Shown here: positions 5,989 to 8,196 of the stretch, piece after piece
Layout of the letters: every line of letters starts with the position of its first letter
Numbering within the stretch: position 1 is the stretch's first letter
Assembly (NCBI GenBank): GCA_046261875.1
Contig: JBHENW010000121.1
Coordinates: forward strand, 1-8,196
Direction of reading: 5' to 3'
DNA from: JBHENW01 sp046261875
Lineage (GTDB): Bacteria; Acidobacteriota; Thermoanaerobaculia; UBA5066; Gp7-AA6
DNA length: 8,196 nt
Made by a program: the position numbers and the translations under genes
The notes under the pieces: generated by a model
Seen by the model: the letters and a program-made list of their open reading frames with translations, nothing else
Databases searched by the model: none
Told to the model about the DNA's origin: nothing

Positions 5989-7296
5989 GGATTTGGAGCG
6001 GCGGTTCCAGACGGCGAAAGACGTTCGCAACGAGCTCGATCTGGTGCGCCGCGTGCTGGAGTCCGGCCCCGCCCCGGTCAAGGCTCTGACGGTGCCGGGC
6101 TTCGGCGGCCGGCCCTCCATCGCGGTCATGCCTTCGAGAACCGCTCCGGAGACCCGGAACAGGAGTACTTCGCCGAAGGTTTGGCGGAGGATCTCATCAC
6201 CCGCCTCGGGTTGTGGCGGTCGTTTCCGGTCATCTCGCGCCAGTCGAGCTTTGCGTACAAGAACAAGGGATCCGACCTGAAGCAGGTGGCAGCCGAGCTC
6301 GGCGTCCGCTACGTGGTCCAGGGCAGCGTTCGCAAGTCCGGCGAGCGCGTGCGCATTGCCGCCCAACTGGTAGACGCGACGAACGGACAGAACGTCTGGG
6401 CGCAGATCTACGACCGGGTTCTGACGGACGTCTTCGCCGCCCAGGACGAGATCAGCGAGGCCATCGCCGCCTCGCTCACAGCGGACCTGCAACGCGCTGA
6501 GCACGCCCGGGTCCAGCACCGCGCGCCCGAGAACCTGGAGGCCTGGGGCCTCTACCAGAAAGCGCTCGCGTCGATCTACCAGTTCACGCGCGAGGAATTC
6601 GAGCGCGCGCGGAAGCTGCTCGAGCGCGCCGTCGAGCTCGATCCGCAGTTCTCCACCGCGTGGGCACGTCTGGCCGAGACGGGCATGTGGGAGGTCCTCT
6701 ACGGCTGGACCGACAATCCCGAACAAGCAATCGAACGCGGACTTGAGCACGCGCGGCGGGCCGTGGCCCTAGACCCTCGCGACGCCGAGGCCCACGCCGT
6801 GCTTGCGTTCGTACTTATGACGGCGGGGGAGGGCTACGCCGCGCTCGAGGAGGCGAGGCACGGCACCGAGCTGAACCCGAGCCATCCCTGGGCCCTGCTT
6901 TTTAGGGCCTACGTGTGGCACATGACCGGGAACCCTCCCGAGGAGAGCATCGAGATGGTCACGCGGGCGATGCGGCTTTCCCCGCGCGATCCGGCCGAGT
7001 GGCTCTTCTACGACGTGCTGGGCGGGGCCTATTCCAACGCGGGTCGCTTCGCCGAAGGGCTCGCCGCCGGGCGCCGCCTGGTGAGTCTGTGGCCTACCTA
7101 CTACTTCGGATATCTCTGGAGCGCGATGAACGCGATCGAGCTCGGACAGAGCGAGTCTGCGGCAGCCTCGATCCGCGAGGCGCGCCGCGTGCTGCCCGAG
7201 GTGACGGTCGAGATGGTCCGCCGCGTCCTCGGGGCGATGGCCCCGGACGTGGACCGGCGCATGATGGGGGCGCTCCAGCGAGCGGGTCTTCCATGA
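5987..7296 (+). pseudogene. Truncated, frameshifted Ser/Thr kinase - TolB-like - TPR gene
   Basis: From 5987 one frame reads K-D-L-E-R-R-F-Q-T-A-K-D-V-R-N-E-L, which resembles the last helix of bacterial PknB-type kinase domains, then a linker and P-S-I-A-V-M-P. At about 6131-6133 the expected continuation F-E-N-R-S-G-D-P-E-Q-E-Y-F-A-E-G-L-A is found one frame over, so one base is missing. The second frame runs to 7296: the rest of a TolB-like domain (to about codon 100 counted from 6181, including V-R-Y-V-V-Q-G-S-V-R-K-S-G), then TPR-like helical repeats (L-L-E-R-A-V-E-L-D-P, A-R-R-A-V-A-L-D-P-R and others). The catalytic kinase core (P-loop, HRD, DFG) is absent, because the sequence before 5987 is the permease gene. 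Intact relatives are membrane-linked kinases with a C-terminal sensor or scaffold. A short expressed product from TTG 6181 is possible, but it would lack the first strand of the TolB-like fold and has no clear ribosome binding site. The frameshift could be a sequencing error; the 5' loss could not be explained that way. Confidence 0.75.
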
Positions 7297-7655
7297 CGAA
7301 GGGCCAGTTCCGCCGGCTGGCGCTGAGCTTCCGCGGAACGGTCGAAAGCGCCCACATGGGCCATCCGGACTTCCGGGTCGGAGGGCGGATCTTCGCGACG
7401 CTCTATCCGGAGGGAGAGCATGGGATGGTCAAGCTCACCCCGGACCAGCAGGCCGACTTCCTGGAGCTGGATCGCGCCGGCGCCTGGACGCCCTCGGCGG
7501 GCGCGTGGGGGCGAAGTGGGTGCACCGCGGTCCGGCTTGCGGCCGCCGACCGCGCGGTCGTCCGGGAGGCCATGGCGCAGGCCTGGAGCAACCTCGCGGA
7601 GAAGAGACCGGTCTCCCGCGCGAAGGCCCCGAAACCTCGCCGCCCTCACCACTAG
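7293..7655 (+). CDS. MmcQ/YjbR (DUF419) family protein
   Basis: This small, soluble 120-residue protein shows the MmcQ/YjbR pattern. An N-terminal helix contains R-R-L-A-L-S-F-R-G-T-V-E-S (7-19). H24-P-D-F-R-V-G-G-R-I-F-A-T-L follows, then V-K-L-T-P-D-Q-Q-A-D-F (46-56), and G-A-W-G-R-S-G-C-T-A-V-R-L (70-82), the family's most conserved block. The tail (about 104-120) is basic and Pro-rich. The fold resembles a CyaY-like DNA-binding or double-wing type; the biochemical role of the family is poorly defined and I assign none. Start: ATG at 7293, which overlaps the stop of the TPR frame (ATGA) and puts the first helix at the N-terminus. The open frame extends further upstream, but without family features. 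No good Shine-Dalgarno precedes it, so translation may have depended on coupling to the now damaged upstream gene. Confidence 0.85.
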   Translation: MTKGQFRRLALSFRGTVESAHMGHPDFRVGGRIFATLYPEGEHGMVKLTPDQQADFLELDRAGAWTPSAGAWGRSGCTAVRLAAADRAVVREAMAQAWSNLAEKRPVSRAKAPKPRRPHH

Positions 7656-7720
7656 GGCCGGCGCACGGACCAGAAGCTCGAATCGGCCGAGTCATCGCGC
7701 GAGCCGCTCGCCGGGCCGCA

Positions 7721-7726
7721 TAGAAT
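7721..7726 (+). promoter_or_regulatory. Candidate -10 element of the kinase gene
   Basis: TAGAAT (7721-7726) matches five of six bases of the -10 consensus and stands out in GC-rich surroundings. It ends 11 bases before the GTG at 7738, so the leader would be only about five bases, with no room for a ribosome binding site and none visible. No -35 match was found 17 nt upstream. Confidence 0.4.
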
Positions 7727-7737
7727 CGCGGCACCTC

Positions 7738-8196
7738 GTGCCACTGACATCGGGCGCCCGGCTCGGCCCTTACGAGATCCTCGCGCCGCTCGGCGCGGGA
7801 GGGATGGGAGAGGTCTACAAGGCGCGTGACACGCGGCTCGACCGCACGGTCGCGATCAAGGTGCTGCCATCGCATCTGTCCGAGAACCCCGAAGTCCGCC
7901 AGCGATTCGAGCGGGAGGCGAAGACGATCTCCTCTCTCTCGCATCCGCACATTTGCGGGCTCTACGACGTGGGCCAGCAGGACGGGACGGACTACCTCGT
8001 CATGGAGTTCCTCGAGGGGGAGACGCTCACCGACAGGCTCGCGAAGGGGCCGCTTCCCATCGAGCAGACATTGCGCTACGGGATCGAGATGGCCGACGCG
8101 CTGGACAAGGCGCACCGGCAGGGGATCGTGCATCGGGATCTGAAGCCCGGCAACGTCATGCTGACGAAGTCGGGTGTGAAGCTCGTGGATTTCGGT
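7738..8196 (+). CDS. Serine/threonine protein kinase, N-terminal part, cut by the right edge
   Basis: This is a PknB-type (Hanks-type) kinase that phosphorylates Ser/Thr on target proteins; 153 codons are visible. Motifs in order: the glycine-rich loop G19-A-G-G-M-G24-E-V, ATP-binding K41 in V-A-I-K, E60 of the alpha-C helix (F-E-R-E-A-K), hinge V88-M-E-F-L, catalytic H132-R-D-L-K-P-G-N139, and D151-F-G at the very last base of the window. All catalytic residues needed up to this point are present. Start: GTG at 7738 gives P-L-T-S-G-A-R-L-G-P-Y-E-I-L, the typical opening of this subfamily. No membrane segment precedes the kinase domain. The C-terminal half is unseen; in this subfamily it is often a TolB-like/TPR, WD40 or PD40 region, so it may be an intact cousin of the pseudogene at 5987-7296. 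Confidence 0.93.
   Translation, partial: MPLTSGARLGPYEILAPLGAGGMGEVYKARDTRLDRTVAIKVLPSHLSENPEVRQRFEREAKTISSLSHPHICGLYDVGQQDGTDYLVMEFLEGETLTDRLAKGPLPIEQTLRYGIEMADALDKAHRQGIVHRDLKPGNVMLTKSGVKLVDFG

Noticed and set aside
3307..6750. A very long open frame (1147 codons) on the minus strand, opposite the permeases and the TolB/TPR region
   Set aside because: It is codon-aligned with the plus-strand genes, so it would be stopped only where they use TTA, CTA or TCA, which are rare in GC-rich genes. Its product is rich in Arg, Asp and His, repeats itself where the permeases are duplicated, and shows no family motif.
6181..7296. Treating the TolB/TPR frame as an intact gene starting at TTG 6181
   Set aside because: Family sequence clearly continues upstream of this TTG in the same frame (F-E-N-R-S-G-D-P-E-Q-E-Y-F-A-E-G) and then, one base shifted, in the other frame. 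The TTG would cut the domain, and no ribosome binding site precedes it.
7435..8133. Minus-strand frame of 232 codons opposite the YjbR-family gene and the kinase start
   Set aside because: It overlaps two genes with clear family motifs on the plus strand and has no motif of its own.
1..8196. CRISPR arrays, insertion sequences, integrase attachment sites next to the tRNAs
   Set aside because: No regularly spaced repeats, no transposase or integrase reading frame, and no repeated copy of a tRNA 3' end were seen.

Overview
The window is GC-rich, densely coded bacterial DNA. Three traits together suggest an Acidobacteriota-like organism, or a relative with similar gene content: a PknB-type Ser/Thr kinase N-terminus of the kind starting L-T-x-G-x-R-L-G-P-Y-E-I-L, remains of a second kinase fused to a TolB-like and TPR region, and a run of stand-alone MacB/FtsX-type permeases. 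This assignment rests on gene content and style only; no 16S or other marker is present.

Left part (1-763), translation genes. A tRNA-Ser(CGA) on the minus strand is cut by the left edge. Upstream of it on the same strand is tadA, the tRNA adenosine deaminase that makes inosine-34. Facing away from tadA on the plus strand is a complete tRNA-Arg(ACG), the tRNA that TadA modifies. The 74-bp gap between enzyme gene and substrate gene holds a perfect 9-bp inverted repeat whose arms both contain a TAGCCT -10-like hexamer.

Middle part (907-5988), an export operon on the plus strand. It encodes a membrane-fusion/periplasmic adaptor (MacA/HlyD-like) and then three MacB-type permeases. The first permease overlaps the adaptor by four bases. 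The second and third follow at gaps of 22 and 21 nt, start with GTG, and are close paralogues from a tandem duplication. Each of these two gaps holds a perfect hairpin at the start site. No ATPase subunit is encoded in the window, so the transporter must borrow one, must have lost a neighbouring one, or works differently.

Right part (5987-8196), signalling genes. Immediately after the last permease's stop codon, the sequence continues as the extreme C-terminal tail of a protein kinase domain, then a TolB-like domain and TPR repeats, with a one-base frameshift near 6132. The kinase catalytic core is missing. I read this as a 5'-truncated, frameshifted pseudogene and place a rearrangement breakpoint at about 5986-5992. 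Its reading frame ends in an ATGA overlap with a small MmcQ/YjbR-family gene. A new Ser/Thr kinase gene then begins at 7738 and is cut by the right edge exactly at its DFG motif.

No mobile element, CRISPR array or stretch of more than 300 bases without a gene was seen. The longest non-coding stretch is 764-906.
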